Assembly (NCBI RefSeq): GCF_002355415.1 | Contig: NZ_AP014936.1 | Span: forward strand, 2,108,001 to 2,172,000 | Direction: 5' to 3' | From: Sulfurifustis variabilis | GTDB taxonomy: Bacteria > Pseudomonadota > Gammaproteobacteria > Acidiferrobacterales > Sulfurifustaceae | Length of the DNA stretch: 64,000 nucleotides | Shown: positions 37,192-50,729 of the stretch, in pieces | Position numbering within the stretch: the stretch's first letter is position 1 | Layout of the letters: each line of letters opens with the position of its first letter | Notes under the pieces: generated by a model | Database searches by the model: none | Told to the model about the DNA's origin: nothing | Seen by the model: only the letters and a program-made list of their open reading frames with translations | Program-made: the position numbers and the translations under genes

Positions 37192-37227
37192 CTCTCCGTG
37201 CCCGGCGGACCGGCGACCGGAGCAGCT

Positions 37228-37515
37228 CTAGCGTGCGGCCTGGTCGACCCGTTCCCGCAGTTCCTTGCCCGGCTTGAAGTGGGGGACGAACTTGTCCGGT
37301 ACGTGCACCGCGGCCCCGGTCTTGGGGTTGCGCCCGATGCGCGGCGGACGGTAGTGGAGCGAAAAGCTGCCGAAGCCCCGGACTTCGATGCGCTCTCCCG
37401 TCGAGAGCGCCGCGGACATCTGCTCCAGCAACTCCTTCACGGCGAGCTCGACGTCGCGCGGCTGCAGCTGCGGCTGCGCGGCGGCGAGGGCGTTGATGAG
37501 CTCGGATTTCGTCAT
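37228..37515 (-). CDS. ihfB: Integration host factor subunit beta
   Basis: This 95-aa HU/IHF-family DNA-bending protein begins [11 protein letters not shown] and has the beta-arm region [30 protein letters not shown]. The Pro in RNPKTG intercalates into DNA. It follows rpsA by 44 bp as in other Gammaproteobacteria and ends at a strong terminator. Confidence 0.96.
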   Translation of the reverse strand: MTKSELINALAAAQPQLQPRDVELAVKELLEQMSAALSTGERIEVRGFGSFSLHYRPPRIGRNPKTGAAVHVPDKFVPHFKPGKELRERVDQAAR

Positions 37516-37559
37516 CTTCCCCTACCTATAGAAAACGCCGTCATCGTTTGCAAGAACGC

Positions 37560-39242
<1,683 letters not shown>

Positions 39243-39328
39243 AACTCTCCGTCAACAGAACTGGTGTCCCGGTCGGCGCGACGTCCACCCGACGGGCGGA
39301 AGCACATCGCGGCGACGGGTGCTGTGCC

Positions 39329-40024
39329 CTACCGCCGTTCGTGAAGCAGGCCCTCGATGCGATCGACTACCTCGGAGATGCTCAGATCGGAGGTATCCAG
39401 TACCTGGGCGTCCGCAGCGGGTCTGAGCGGCGATACCGCACGTGCGGCGTCGCGCGCATCGCGCTCCCGAATCTCCTCAAGGAGGCGCGCAAGGTTAACA
39501 TCGAACCCCTTTTCCTTCAACTGTTTATACCTGCGCTCCGCCCGCTGCTCGGCGCTCGCAGTGACGAACACCTTTAATAAGGCATCGGGGAAAACGGTCG
39601 TTCCCATGTCCCGGCCATCGGCCACGAGGCCCGGGGGCCGGCGGAAAGCCCGCTGCTTCTCCAGCAACGCCTGCCGGACCTCCGGGACCGCTGCCACCCG
39701 GGATGCCCGGTCGCCCGCCTCCTCGGTCCGAAGGCGGTCCCCCACGTCGACCCCGTTCAGTACGACCCGGGGCGTGCCTGCCGGATTCACCCCAAAGTCG
39801 ACGTGCATCTCCTGTGCCAGCCGGGCGAGCTGGGGGCCGTCGTCCAGACGCACTGCCGTTTCGTGCGCCAACAGGCCAACAAGACGATACAGCGCGCCGC
39901 TGTCGAGGAAATACCAGCCGAGTCGGGCCGCGAGTACCTGACCCACGGTTCCCTTCCCCGATCCGCTCGGACCGTCGAGGGTCACGACGGGGGCGGAGGC
40001 CCGGGGATCCGTATTGTCCGTCAT
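39329..40024 (-). CDS. cmk: Cytidylate kinase
   Basis: This 231-aa P-loop kinase phosphorylates CMP/dCMP. VTLDGPSGSGKGTV, LDSGALYRLV, VADGRDMGTTVFP and VFVTASAEQRAERRY are clear. It starts 10 nt after aroA and is 86 nt before rpsA; the cmk-rpsA-ihfB order is conserved. Confidence 0.95.
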   Translation of the reverse strand: MTDNTDPRASAPVVTLDGPSGSGKGTVGQVLAARLGWYFLDSGALYRLVGLLAHETAVRLDDGPQLARLAQEMHVDFGVNPAGTPRVVLNGVDVGDRLRTEEAGDRASRVAAVPEVRQALLEKQRAFRRPPGLVADGRDMGTTVFPDALLKVFVTASAEQRAERRYKQLKEKGFDVNLARLLEEIRERDARDAARAVSPLRPAADAQVLDTSDLSISEVVDRIEGLLHERR

Positions 40025-40034
40025 GCGGCGTCCG

Positions 40035-41360
40035 TTACCGCCCGCCGCGTATCGTGATCCCCAGTCCGGCCCGACGCGCCAGTTCCACGAACCCGGGGAA
40101 CGAGGTATCGACATTCTTGCAGTCGCGGATGGTGATCGGGCCCTGCGATCGCAGCCCGGCCATGGCGAAGGCCATCGCGATGCGGTGATCGCCCAGGCTT
40201 TCGACCGTACCCGACCGGAAGGCGCCGCCTCCGCGCACGATCATGCCGTCGGGTGTCTCGCGGGCGTCGATCCCGAGGGCCCGCAGTCCCGCCGCCGTCG
40301 CGGCGATACGGTCGCTCTCCTTGACCCGCAGTTCCTCGGCCCCGGAAAGGACGGTTTCCCCCTCGGCGCAGGCCGCCGCGACGAGCAGCGCGGGGAACTC
40401 GTCGATCGCGAGCGGAACCTGCTCCGGCGGGATTCGGATGCCGCGCAGCCGACTGGCGCGCACGCGCAGATCGGCGACCGGTTCACCGCCGGACTCACGG
40501 GCATTTTCGATGCCGATATCCGCTCCCATGAGCCCGAGGATGGTGAGCACGCCGACCCGCGTCGGATTCATGCCCACGTGCTCGAGGACGATATCCGCGC
40601 CCGGAGCGATCGAGGCGCCCACGAGAAAGAAGGCCGCCGAGGAGATGTCGGCCGGAACGTCGATCCGGCAGGCTTTCAGACGCCCCCCGCCGCTCAGGCG
40701 CACCGTCGAACCGCTCACTTCGACGGCATAACCGAAGCCCCGGAGCATCCGTTCGGTGTGATCGCGCGTGGGCGCAGGCTCGGTGACGGCCGTCTCGCCT
40801 TTCGCGTAGAGGCCGGCGAGCAGCAACGCGGACTTCACCTGCGCGCTGGGGACCGGCAGCGCGTAACGGATGGCCGACAGCGCCCGCCCGCCGGAGATGC
40901 GCAGCGGGGGGCGGCCGCCCTCTTCCGTCCGGATCTCCGCGCCCATCCGGTTCAACGGCTCGGCCACGCGCTTCATCGGTCGCTTGCTGAGGGAAGGATC
41001 GCCGACCAGCTCCGAATCGAAGGCCTGGCCGGCGAGAATCCCGGCCATGAGGCGCATCGCGGTGCCGGAATTGCCCATGTCGAGCGGCGCGGCCGGCGCC
41101 TTGAGTCCGTGCAGACCCACCCCTTCGATCTCGACGTGCCCCGCGCGCGGACCGTCCACCCGGACGCCCATGGCGCGAAAGGCGTTCACCGTACGCAGGA
41201 CGTCCTCGCCCTCGAGGAGCCCCTCGGCGGCGGTCCGCCCTTCCGCGAGCGCCCCGAGCATCACGCTGCGGTGCGAGATCGATTTGTCGCCGGGGACGCG
41301 CAGGCGCCCGACGAGCGCGCCGCCGGGTTGCACGAGGAAGTCGATGCGTGAATCGGACAT
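40035..41360 (-). CDS. aroA: 3-phosphoshikimate 1-carboxyvinyltransferase (EPSP synthase)
   Basis: This 441-aa enzyme joins shikimate-3-phosphate and PEP. PGDKSISHRSVMLGALAEG, LDMGNSGTAMRLMAG and LRVKESDRIAATAAGL are the class motifs. In Pseudomonas this gene is fused to tyrA; here the two are separate genes 35 nt apart in the same order. MSDSRIDFLV at ATG 41360 is the natural start. Confidence 0.96.
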   Translation of the reverse strand: MSDSRIDFLVQPGGALVGRLRVPGDKSISHRSVMLGALAEGRTAAEGLLEGEDVLRTVNAFRAMGVRVDGPRAGHVEIEGVGLHGLKAPAAPLDMGNSGTAMRLMAGILAGQAFDSELVGDPSLSKRPMKRVAEPLNRMGAEIRTEEGGRPPLRISGGRALSAIRYALPVPSAQVKSALLLAGLYAKGETAVTEPAPTRDHTERMLRGFGYAVEVSGSTVRLSGGGRLKACRIDVPADISSAAFFLVGASIAPGADIVLEHVGMNPTRVGVLTILGLMGADIGIENARESGGEPVADLRVRASRLRGIRIPPEQVPLAIDEFPALLVAAACAEGETVLSGAEELRVKESDRIAATAAGLRALGIDARETPDGMIVRGGGAFRSGTVESLGDHRIAMAFAMAGLRSQGPITIRDCKNVDTSFPGFVELARRAGLGITIRGGR

Positions 41361-41395
41361 GGGTGATATGCAGTGAGACGCGCGAACGGAGCAAA

Positions 41396-42268
41396 CTACT
41401 CGCCGTCCCCCGGGCCATGCAACCCCTCGCGGGCGCGTTTGGCCCGCGCAAAGGTCTCGCGCAGCCATTCGCCGTCGGCCCGTTCGAGCGCCTCGCCGAG
41501 CAGACGCAGGTTCTCCTGGTACTGTTCGAGCAGCGCGAGGAGCGGCTCCCGGTTGGCGAGACAGATGTCGCGCCACATTACCGGGTCGCTGGCGGCGATC
41601 CGCGTAAAGTCGCGAAACCCGCCGCCGGCGCACTCGAAGATCGAGCGATGGTCGTCCAGCCGCACCAGCATGTCGACCAGCGCGTACGCGAGGGCATGGG
41701 GCAGGTGGCTGCTGGCGGCCAGTACCCGGTCGTGATCGGCAGCGGGCATGGAGACGACCTCGGCCCCGACCGCCCGCCACATGGCAGTCACCCGCCCGGT
41801 CGCCGTCGGGTCCGTCTCGGGTCCGGGCGTGAGGATCACGCGCCGGTCCTCGTAAAGATTGCCGCGCGCGGCGCGCGCGCCCGACTGCTCGGTCCCGGCG
41901 ATCGGATGACCCGGCACGAACGAGGCGAAGCGTGGCCCCAGCGCCGCCCTCGCCGCGTCGATGACCGTTTGCTTGACGCTTCCCACGTCGGTCACGACGG
42001 CATGCGACCCGATCGCGGGTGCCGCCGCGTCGAGCACTTCGCGCATCGCACCGACGGGCACGGCAAGCACGATCATGTCCGCGCCGTCGACCGCGGCCGC
42101 GATGCTCGTTTCCGCATGGTCGATCACGTTGAGCTCGATCGCCTCGTCCAGATTGGCGATCGTTCGGCCATAACCGACGATTTCCCCGACCTCGTTCCGT
42201 TCGCGCAACGCGCGGGCGAGCGAACCGCCCATGAGTCCGACACCGATGATGGCGAGCTTGTCGATCAT
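41396..42268 (-). CDS. tyrA: Prephenate dehydrogenase
   Basis: This 290-aa NAD-dependent enzyme makes 4-hydroxyphenylpyruvate (or arogenate to tyrosine). IIGVGLMGGSLARAL is the nucleotide site; PGHPIAGTEQSG and SSHLPHALAYALV hold the catalytic His residues. It has no chorismate mutase domain (that is in PheA) and no obvious ACT domain. Confidence 0.93.
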   Translation of the reverse strand: MIDKLAIIGVGLMGGSLARALRERNEVGEIVGYGRTIANLDEAIELNVIDHAETSIAAAVDGADMIVLAVPVGAMREVLDAAAPAIGSHAVVTDVGSVKQTVIDAARAALGPRFASFVPGHPIAGTEQSGARAARGNLYEDRRVILTPGPETDPTATGRVTAMWRAVGAEVVSMPAADHDRVLAASSHLPHALAYALVDMLVRLDDHRSIFECAGGGFRDFTRIAASDPVMWRDICLANREPLLALLEQYQENLRLLGEALERADGEWLRETFARAKRAREGLHGPGDGE

Positions 42269-42314
42269 TCGTAATCGCGGGCGGCCGTCGGTGACGGCGT
42301 GGTGGCCTGAGCAG

Positions 42315-43424
42315 TCACCGTCGCGAACCTCCGAGCACCTTGTCCAGGGCTTTCAGGAAACGCTCGTTCTCTTCAGGCAGGCCCACGGTCACGCGAAGGT
42401 GGCGCGGCATCCCGTAGTTCGCCACCGGCCGTACGATCACGCCCTCGCGCAGCAGCCCTTCGTAGACGGCGGCCGCCTGACCGACTTCGATGCAAACGAA
42501 GTTAGCGGTCGACGGGATGTGCGGGAGACCGAGCTTCTTCGTTCCCTCGGTCAGCTGCCGCAGTCCCGCGCGGTTCATGTCCCGGCTGCGCGCCACGTGC
42601 GCCTCGTCGCGCAGCGCCGCTTCCGCCGCGGCGGCCGCGGCGCTGTTCACGTTGAACGGCTGGCGCACGCGGTTCAACAGATCGGCGACGGCCGGATGCG
42701 ACACCCCGTATCCGACGCGCAGACCGGCGAGCCCATGGATCTTCGAGAAGGTTCGGGTGGTGATCAGGTTCGGGTACTTCGCGATCCACCCGACCGTGTC
42801 CGGATAGTCCGGCTCGTCCACGTACTCGAAGTAGGCCTCGTCGACGACGACCAGCACGTTCTCGGGCACGGCGCGTACGAAGCCTTCCAGGTCTCCGGCA
42901 CGCAGCCACGTGCCGGTCGGGTTGTTGGGATTGGCGATGAAGACGAGCCGGGTACGGGGTCCGACCGCCGCCCGCATCGCGTCCAGATCGTGGCCCCAAT
43001 CCCTGGCGGGCACGACGACGGCCCGCGCTCCCGCCGCCTGCGTGACGAGCGCGTACACCGCGAAGGCGTGGGCGGCATACACGACCTCGGTGTCCGGACC
43101 GAGGAACGCGCGCGCCACGAGCTCGAGCACGTCGTTCGAGCCGTTCCCGAGCGTGATCTGCATGGCGTCGACGCCGAGACGCGCGGCGAGAGCGCGCTTC
43201 AGCCCGAAACCGGCCCCGTCCGGATAGCGTCCCACGCCCTCGAGCGCCGCCCGCGCGGCCGCGACGGCGGCCGGGCCTGGACCGAGCGGGTTCTCGTTGC
43301 TCGCCAGCTTGATCGCGTTGCGGACGCCGTACTCCCGCTCCAGCGCGTCGAGCGGCTTGCCCGGCTGGTACGGCGAGAGGCGGCGCACGCCGGGAGCGGC
43401 GAGGGCGATCGGTTCGAAGGTCAT
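42315..43424 (-). CDS. hisC: Histidinol-phosphate aminotransferase (HisC2-type)
   Basis: This 369-aa fold-type I PLP enzyme has ASNENPLGPGP, NPNNPTGTW and TRTFSKIHGLAGLRVGYG (PLP lysine). Located between pheA and tyrA, it may serve tyrosine/phenylalanine transamination as well as histidine synthesis, as proposed for hisC2 copies. It starts 5 nt after the pheA stop. Confidence 0.92.
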   Translation of the reverse strand: MTFEPIALAAPGVRRLSPYQPGKPLDALEREYGVRNAIKLASNENPLGPGPAAVAAARAALEGVGRYPDGAGFGLKRALAARLGVDAMQITLGNGSNDVLELVARAFLGPDTEVVYAAHAFAVYALVTQAAGARAVVVPARDWGHDLDAMRAAVGPRTRLVFIANPNNPTGTWLRAGDLEGFVRAVPENVLVVVDEAYFEYVDEPDYPDTVGWIAKYPNLITTRTFSKIHGLAGLRVGYGVSHPAVADLLNRVRQPFNVNSAAAAAAEAALRDEAHVARSRDMNRAGLRQLTEGTKKLGLPHIPSTANFVCIEVGQAAAVYEGLLREGVIVRPVANYGMPRHLRVTVGLPEENERFLKALDKVLGGSRR

Positions 43425-43429
43425 GGCTG

Positions 43430-44512
43430 TCAGGCGACGGCCTTCGGGTATGAGCCGAGGCACTTGTAGAACGCGGCCTCGCCTTCGAGCCGCTTCAGCA
43501 CGCCCGCCACCTTGCGGTCGCGGACGTGCCCCTCGATGTCGATGAAGAAGACGTACTCCCAGATGCTTCGCCGCGACGGGCGCGACTCGATACGGGTCAT
43601 GTTGATGCCGTGGCGCGCGAGCGGCGCGAGCAGCCGGTGCAGCGCGCCGGGGCGGTTCTTGCCGGACAGGAGCAGGCTCGTCTTGTCCGCCCCCGTGGGC
43701 TGCGTGTCGAGATCCCCGATCACGAGGAAGCGGGTGGTGTTGTCCGGCCGGTCCTCGATGTTCGTCGCCAGGATCGTGAGACCGTAAAGGCCCGCGGCCG
43801 AGTCTCCCGCGATCGCCAGGGTCCCGGAATCCGCCGCCGCGAGCCGCGCCGCCTCCGCGTTGCTGGCGACCGAGACCCGGTCGATCCCGGGGAGGTGTGC
43901 GTCGAGCCACTCGCGGCATTGCGCAAGCGACTGCTGGTGCGAGACGACGCGCCGCGCGGCTGACGTCGCGCCCGTGCCCAGCAGGTGATGGTGTACCCGC
44001 AACGCGACCTCGCCGCAGATCTTGAGCGACGACGCGAGGAACATGTCGAGCGTGTGGTTCACTACCCCCTCGGTGGAATTCTCGACCGGCACCACCCCGA
44101 AGTGGGCGTTGCCGGACTCCACCTCCCGGAACACTTCATCGATCGCGCCGAGCGGCAACGTCTCCACGGCCTGCCCGAAGTGCTTCAGGGCGGCCTCCTG
44201 CGTAAACGTGCCCGCGGGCCCGAGGAACGCGATCTTGAGCGGCGACTCCAGCGCGAGGCAGGCCGACATGATCTCGCGGAACACCCGGGCGACCGACTCG
44301 TCCGGCAACGGTCCCCGGTTGCGCTCGAGCGCGCGCCGCAGCACCTCCGCCTCGCGTTCCGGCCGGTAAAAATACTTGTCGCCGTTGCGGGCCTTGCTGT
44401 GCGCGACTTCCTGCGCGATGCGCGCGCGCCGGCTGAGAAGCGCCTGGATCTTCTCGTCCAGCGCGTCGATCTTGCCGCGAAGCTCTCGCAGCCGCCGCTC
44501 TTCTTTGGTCAT
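43430..44512 (-). CDS. pheA: Bifunctional chorismate mutase/prephenate dehydratase
   Basis: This 360-aa protein has an N-terminal AroQ mutase helix domain (LRGKIDALDEKIQALLSRRA; residues about 8-85), a dehydratase domain (IAFLGPAGTFTQEAA, VPVENSTEGVVNHTLD) and an ACT domain (about 275-355; SGKNRPGALHRLLAPLA, RIESRPSRR) for phenylalanine feedback. The catalytic TTRF-type motif reads NTTRFLVIG. Standard P-protein length. Confidence 0.96.
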   Translation of the reverse strand: MTKEERRLRELRGKIDALDEKIQALLSRRARIAQEVAHSKARNGDKYFYRPEREAEVLRRALERNRGPLPDESVARVFREIMSACLALESPLKIAFLGPAGTFTQEAALKHFGQAVETLPLGAIDEVFREVESGNAHFGVVPVENSTEGVVNHTLDMFLASSLKICGEVALRVHHHLLGTGATSAARRVVSHQQSLAQCREWLDAHLPGIDRVSVASNAEAARLAAADSGTLAIAGDSAAGLYGLTILATNIEDRPDNTTRFLVIGDLDTQPTGADKTSLLLSGKNRPGALHRLLAPLARHGINMTRIESRPSRRSIWEYVFFIDIEGHVRDRKVAGVLKRLEGEAAFYKCLGSYPKAVA

Positions 44513-44541
44513 TGGTATGGCAACGGGCGGTGCCGCGGGCG

Positions 44542-45723
44542 TCAGAACGGCCGCGGCGGATCGACGATGCGCGCCATCAGGACCCCCTGGATGCCGGCGA
44601 TGTGCTCCCGGACCGCCTCCGGGATCGGGCTGTCCAGGTCGACCACGGTGTAGGCGAGCTCGCCGCGCGACATGTTCACCATGTCGTGGATGTTCATGCC
44701 GGCGAGGCCGAAGGCCTCCGAGATCTGTCCGAGCATGTTGGGCACGTTCGCGTTGGCGACCACCATGCGGTAATCGGTGCCTCGGGGCAATACGACCTCG
44801 GGAAAATTGACCGAGTTGCGGATGTTGCCGTTCTCGAGGAAGTCCCGCACCTGGTCGGCGACCATGACGGCGCAGTTCTCCTCGGCCTCGCGCGTGGAGG
44901 CGCCGAGGTGCGGCAGGGTAACGACCCTCTCGTGGTTCTTGAGCACGTTGTTCGGGAAGTCGCACACGTACGCGTAGACCTTGCCGCTCTTGATCGCGGC
45001 GGAAACGGCGGCGTCGTCGACGATGCCCTCGCGCGCGAAGTTCAGGATCACCACGCCGTCGCGCATGAGCTTCAGCCGCTCGGCGTTGATCATGTACCTG
45101 GTCTTGTCGTTCAGCGGCACGTGGAAGGTGACGAAGTCGACGTTCTTCAGCAGATCGTCGATCGAGCGCGCCTTCTGCACGCTCGCGGAGAGCTGCCACG
45201 CTCCTTCCACCGTCAGGCCGGGATCGAAACCCACCACCTTCATGCCGAGCGCCACGCCCGCGTTCGCGACGATGCGCCCGATGGCCCCGAGGCCGATGAC
45301 GCCAAGCGTCCGGCCGGGCAGCTCGAAACCCGCGAATTTCTTCTTGCCCGCCTCCACGGCCTTGTGGATCTCCTCGTCGGTCCCATTGAGCGCGCGCGCG
45401 AATTCCCAGGCGGGCGCGATGTGCCGGCAGGCCATGATGAGTCCCGCCACCACGAGCTCCTTGACCGCATTCGCGTTCGCCCCCGGAGCGTTGAAGACGG
45501 GAATACCGAGCTGCGACATCTTCGCCACCGGTATGTTGTTCACGCCCGCCCCCGCGCGGCCGACGGCCTTGAGCGACTTCGGGATGGCGAGCTCGTGCAT
45601 GTTGGCCGAGCGGACCAGGATCGCGTCCGGCTCCGGGATGGCGGTGCCCACCTGGTACAGCTCATCCGGCAGCCGCGACAGACCGAGCGGCGAGATGTTG
45701 TTGAGCGTCAGAATCTTGTACAC
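44542..45723 (-). CDS. serA: D-3-phosphoglycerate dehydrogenase
   Basis: This 393-aa enzyme starts serine synthesis. The Rossmann motif GVIGLGAIGRIVAN, catalytic Arg (NFAREGIVDD) and His (TLPHLGAST) are visible, with a C-terminal ACT-like domain (VPNMLGQISEAFGLAGMNI). The GTG start at 45723 lies 1 nt after the serC stop. serC-serA pairing makes the first two serine steps one unit. Confidence 0.95.
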   Translation of the reverse strand: MYKILTLNNISPLGLSRLPDELYQVGTAIPEPDAILVRSANMHELAIPKSLKAVGRAGAGVNNIPVAKMSQLGIPVFNAPGANANAVKELVVAGLIMACRHIAPAWEFARALNGTDEEIHKAVEAGKKKFAGFELPGRTLGVIGLGAIGRIVANAGVALGMKVVGFDPGLTVEGAWQLSASVQKARSIDDLLKNVDFVTFHVPLNDKTRYMINAERLKLMRDGVVILNFAREGIVDDAAVSAAIKSGKVYAYVCDFPNNVLKNHERVVTLPHLGASTREAEENCAVMVADQVRDFLENGNIRNSVNFPEVVLPRGTDYRMVVANANVPNMLGQISEAFGLAGMNIHDMVNMSRGELAYTVVDLDSPIPEAVREHIAGIQGVLMARIVDPPRPF

Positions 45724-45724
45724 G

Positions 45725-46807
45725 TCAGCCCTTGTTCTTGACGAACGTCTTCATGTAGTCGATGAGCGCGTCCACGCCCGCTTCGGGCATCGCGTTGTAG
45801 ATGCTCGCGCGCATGCCGCCGACCGAACGGTGGCCCTTGAGCTGTACGAGCCCCGCACCCTTCGCTCCCTTGAGGAAGGCCTCGTCGAGCGCGGCGTCGG
45901 CGAGCGTGAACGGCACGTTCATCCAGGAACGGCACGCGGGATCGACCGGGTTTCGGTAGAAGCCGGAGGCGTCGATGTAGTCGTAGAGCTTCTTCGCCTT
46001 GCGCTCGTTGACGGCCGCCATCGCCTTCAGCCCGCCCCGGCGCTTCAGCCACTCGAACACGAGCCCGGCGATGTACCACGCGTAGGTCGGCGGCGTGTTG
46101 TACATCGAGCCGTTCTCCGCGTGAATCCTGTAATCCATCATGCTCGGCGTGCCGGGGGCCGCGCCGCCGATCAGGTCCTCGCGGACGATGACGATCGTGA
46201 GACCCGCGGGGCCGATATTCTTCTGGGCGCCGGCGTAGATCAGGCCGTAGCGCGCGACGTCGAGCGGCCGCGACAGGATGGTCGAGGACATGTCGGCCAC
46301 GAGCGGCACGTCGCCGGTGTCCGGGATCCAGTGGAACTCGACGCCCCCGATCGTCTCGTTGGGCGTGTAGTGGACGTAGGCCGCGTTCGGGTCGAGCTTC
46401 CACGCGCCCGGCGCCGGCACCGTCGTGAAATTGCTCGCCTCCGACGTGGCGACGACATTGGCGGCGCCGAGCTTCTTCGCCTCGGAGATCGCCTTTTTCG
46501 ACCATTGCCCCGTGTTGACGTAGTCGGCGCTCTTCTTGCCGCGCAGCAGGTTCATCGGCACCATCGCGAACTGCTGCGTGGCGCCGCCCTGGAGAAACAG
46601 GACCTTGTGGCTTGCGGGAATCGCGAGCAGCTCCCGCAGGTCGGCCTCGGCCTTCTCCGCGATGGAGATGAACTCCTTGCCGCGGTGGCTCATCTCCATC
46701 ACCGACATGCCGGAGCTGCGCCAGTCGACGAGCTCGTCGCGCGCCTGCGTGAGCACCTCTTCCGGCAGCACCGCCGGTCCCGCGCTGAAGTTATACACCC
46801 GTGCCAT
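45725..46807 (-). CDS. serC: Phosphoserine aminotransferase
   Basis: This 360-aa class V PLP transaminase has YNFSAGPAVLPEEVL, LFLQGGATQQFAMVPMNLL and GAQKNIGPAGLTIVIVRED (PLP lysine). It uses 3-phosphohydroxypyruvate from SerA and may also act in pyridoxine synthesis. ATG 46807 is preceded by AGGA. A palindromic repeat fills the space between it and gyrA. Confidence 0.96.
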   Translation of the reverse strand: MARVYNFSAGPAVLPEEVLTQARDELVDWRSSGMSVMEMSHRGKEFISIAEKAEADLRELLAIPASHKVLFLQGGATQQFAMVPMNLLRGKKSADYVNTGQWSKKAISEAKKLGAANVVATSEASNFTTVPAPGAWKLDPNAAYVHYTPNETIGGVEFHWIPDTGDVPLVADMSSTILSRPLDVARYGLIYAGAQKNIGPAGLTIVIVREDLIGGAAPGTPSMMDYRIHAENGSMYNTPPTYAWYIAGLVFEWLKRRGGLKAMAAVNERKAKKLYDYIDASGFYRNPVDPACRSWMNVPFTLADAALDEAFLKGAKGAGLVQLKGHRSVGGMRASIYNAMPEAGVDALIDYMKTFVKNKG

Positions 46808-46848
46808 TCGCCATCCTGAATCTGAAGTAGGTGAAACGGACGAAAGAA

Positions 46849-46938
46849 AATGTTGAATGCTCAATGCTGAATGTTGAATTAATGACGCGCGCTGCGCGCG
46901 CACCTCAATTCAACATTTAGAATTCAACATTCAACATT
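46849..46938. repeat. Palindromic repeat, copy 1 (gyrA-serC gap)
   Basis: This 90-bp imperfect inverted repeat has AATGTTGAATG at one end matched by CATTCAACATT at the other, and a centre of GCGCGC-T-GCGCGC. The arms are AT-rich with repeated GAATGTT/CAACATT words. It ends 1 nt after the gyrA stop. It shares GAATTAATGACGCGCGC and GCGCGCACCTC with copy 2 at 52044. Confidence 0.85.
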
Positions 46939-46939
46939 G

Positions 46940-49489
<2,550 letters not shown>

Positions 49490-49552
49490 TCGGCTTGGAG
49501 GCGGTTTAGCGGGGGTTGCCGGGCGCGGTGGCGCTGTTCCGGAAAGCGCGCA

Positions 49553-49561
49553 ATTCTACCA
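49553..49561 (-). promoter_or_regulatory. Extended -10 promoter for gyrA
   Basis: The minus strand reads TGGTAGAAT, an extended -10 (TGn plus TAGAAT) in the 108-bp gap between mtnA and gyrA. No good -35 is apparent, as expected for extended -10 promoters. Transcription would start near 49546, 57 nt before the gyrA ATG. Confidence 0.5.
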
Positions 49562-49597
49562 CGCGGGACGCTACTACTGGAGGTTTGGGAACGGTTC

Positions 49598-50668
49598 TCA
49601 GCCCCTGGCCATGAGCGCCGCGATCTTCGCGCGGTCGGGGGCGAGAACCACCCCGCGCTCGGTCACCAGGGCGTCGACCAGCCCCGCCGGGGTGATGTCG
49701 AAGGCGGGGTTCCAGGCGCTCGCCCCCTCGGCCGCGACGCGGGTCCCGCCGAAGGCCAGCACCTCGGATTCCGGGCGCTGCTCGATCGGGATGGCCTCCC
49801 CGTTCGGGGTGGCGAGGTCGATCGTGGAGATCGGGACGACCACCATGAACCTGAGCCCGTGGTGTCGGGCGGCGAGCGCCGTCATGTACGTGCCGATCTT
49901 GTTGGCGACGTCGCCGTTCGCCGCGATGCGGTCGGCGCCGACGATCACCCATTGCACCTTCCCCTGCCGCATGAGCCACGCGGCCGCGCCGTCGGCGATC
50001 ATCGTCACCGGAATGCCTTCCTGCGACAGCTCCCAGGCCGTCAGTCGGGCCCCTTGCAGCCACGGCCGGGTTTCGTCCGCGTAGACCCGGGCGATCTTTC
50101 CGGTCGCGTAGCCGGAACGAATCACGCCGAGAGCCGTGCCATAGCCGCCGGTCGCGAGGGCCCCCGTGTTGCAGTGCGTCAACACCCCGCTGCCCGGCGC
50201 GATCAGGTCGGCACCGTGGTCGCCCATGGCCCGGTTGGCCGCGATGTCCTCGGCGTGGATTCGTTGCGCCTCGACGAGCAACCGCGGGACGGGGTCGCCG
50301 GCGATGCCCGCCTCGATCACCCCGCGCATGCGCGCGATCGCCCAGGCGAGATTCACCGCGGTCGGCCGCGCGGCGGCGATGCGGGCCAGATCCGCCCCGA
50401 TCGCCTCCGTCCAGGCGCCTGCCGAACGCGCATACCGGTCGCGCGCGGCGAGCACCACGCCGTAGGCCGCCGTGACGCCGATCGCCGGCGCGCCGCGCAC
50501 GACCATGTCGCGGATCGCCTCGGCCGTCTGCTCGACGGTGTCGAGATGCACGTAGGCCTCGTGCAGCGGCAGCACGCGCTGGTCGATAAGGCGGATGCGT
50601 CCCTCCACCCATTCGACCGCACGGACGCGGTCGTAGGCGAGGTTCGGGGCGGGTGCGGGTCGGTTCAT
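49598..50668 (-). CDS. mtnA: S-methyl-5-thioribose-1-phosphate isomerase
   Basis: This 356-aa enzyme isomerises methylthioribose-1-phosphate to methylthioribulose-1-phosphate in methionine salvage. [18 protein letters not shown] holds the catalytic Cys and [18 protein letters not shown] the catalytic Asp. It is divergent from mtaD. Its substrate is the product of the phosphorylase at 2164. Later mtn genes (mtnB, C, D) are not in the window. Confidence 0.95.
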   Translation of the reverse strand: MNRPAPAPNLAYDRVRAVEWVEGRIRLIDQRVLPLHEAYVHLDTVEQTAEAIRDMVVRGAPAIGVTAAYGVVLAARDRYARSAGAWTEAIGADLARIAAARPTAVNLAWAIARMRGVIEAGIAGDPVPRLLVEAQRIHAEDIAANRAMGDHGADLIAPGSGVLTHCNTGALATGGYGTALGVIRSGYATGKIARVYADETRPWLQGARLTAWELSQEGIPVTMIADGAAAWLMRQGKVQWVIVGADRIAANGDVANKIGTYMTALAARHHGLRFMVVVPISTIDLATPNGEAIPIEQRPESEVLAFGGTRVAAEGASAWNPAFDITPAGLVDALVTERGVVLAPDRAKIAALMARG

Positions 50669-50729
50669 TCGGCTCGAATCGCGCGTGAGGCACGTATATA
50701 TTAAGCGCCGCCACGAACCGCAGCCAGCG
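50669..50729. promoter_or_regulatory. Divergent promoter region mtnA/mtaD
   Basis: The 61-bp gap between the two ATGs holds TATATATT at 50695-50702, usable as a -10 in either direction, and TCGAAT (50674-50679) as a weak plus-strand -35 with 17-bp spacing. Coupled expression of isomerase and deaminase is plausible. No Shine-Dalgarno is visible before the mtaD ATG. Confidence 0.45.

Noticed and set aside
39327-39336. ops-like GGCGGTAGGG on the minus strand
   Set aside because: It consists of the last codons and stop of cmk, lacks the CGT part of ops and precedes rpsA rather than a surface-glycan operon.
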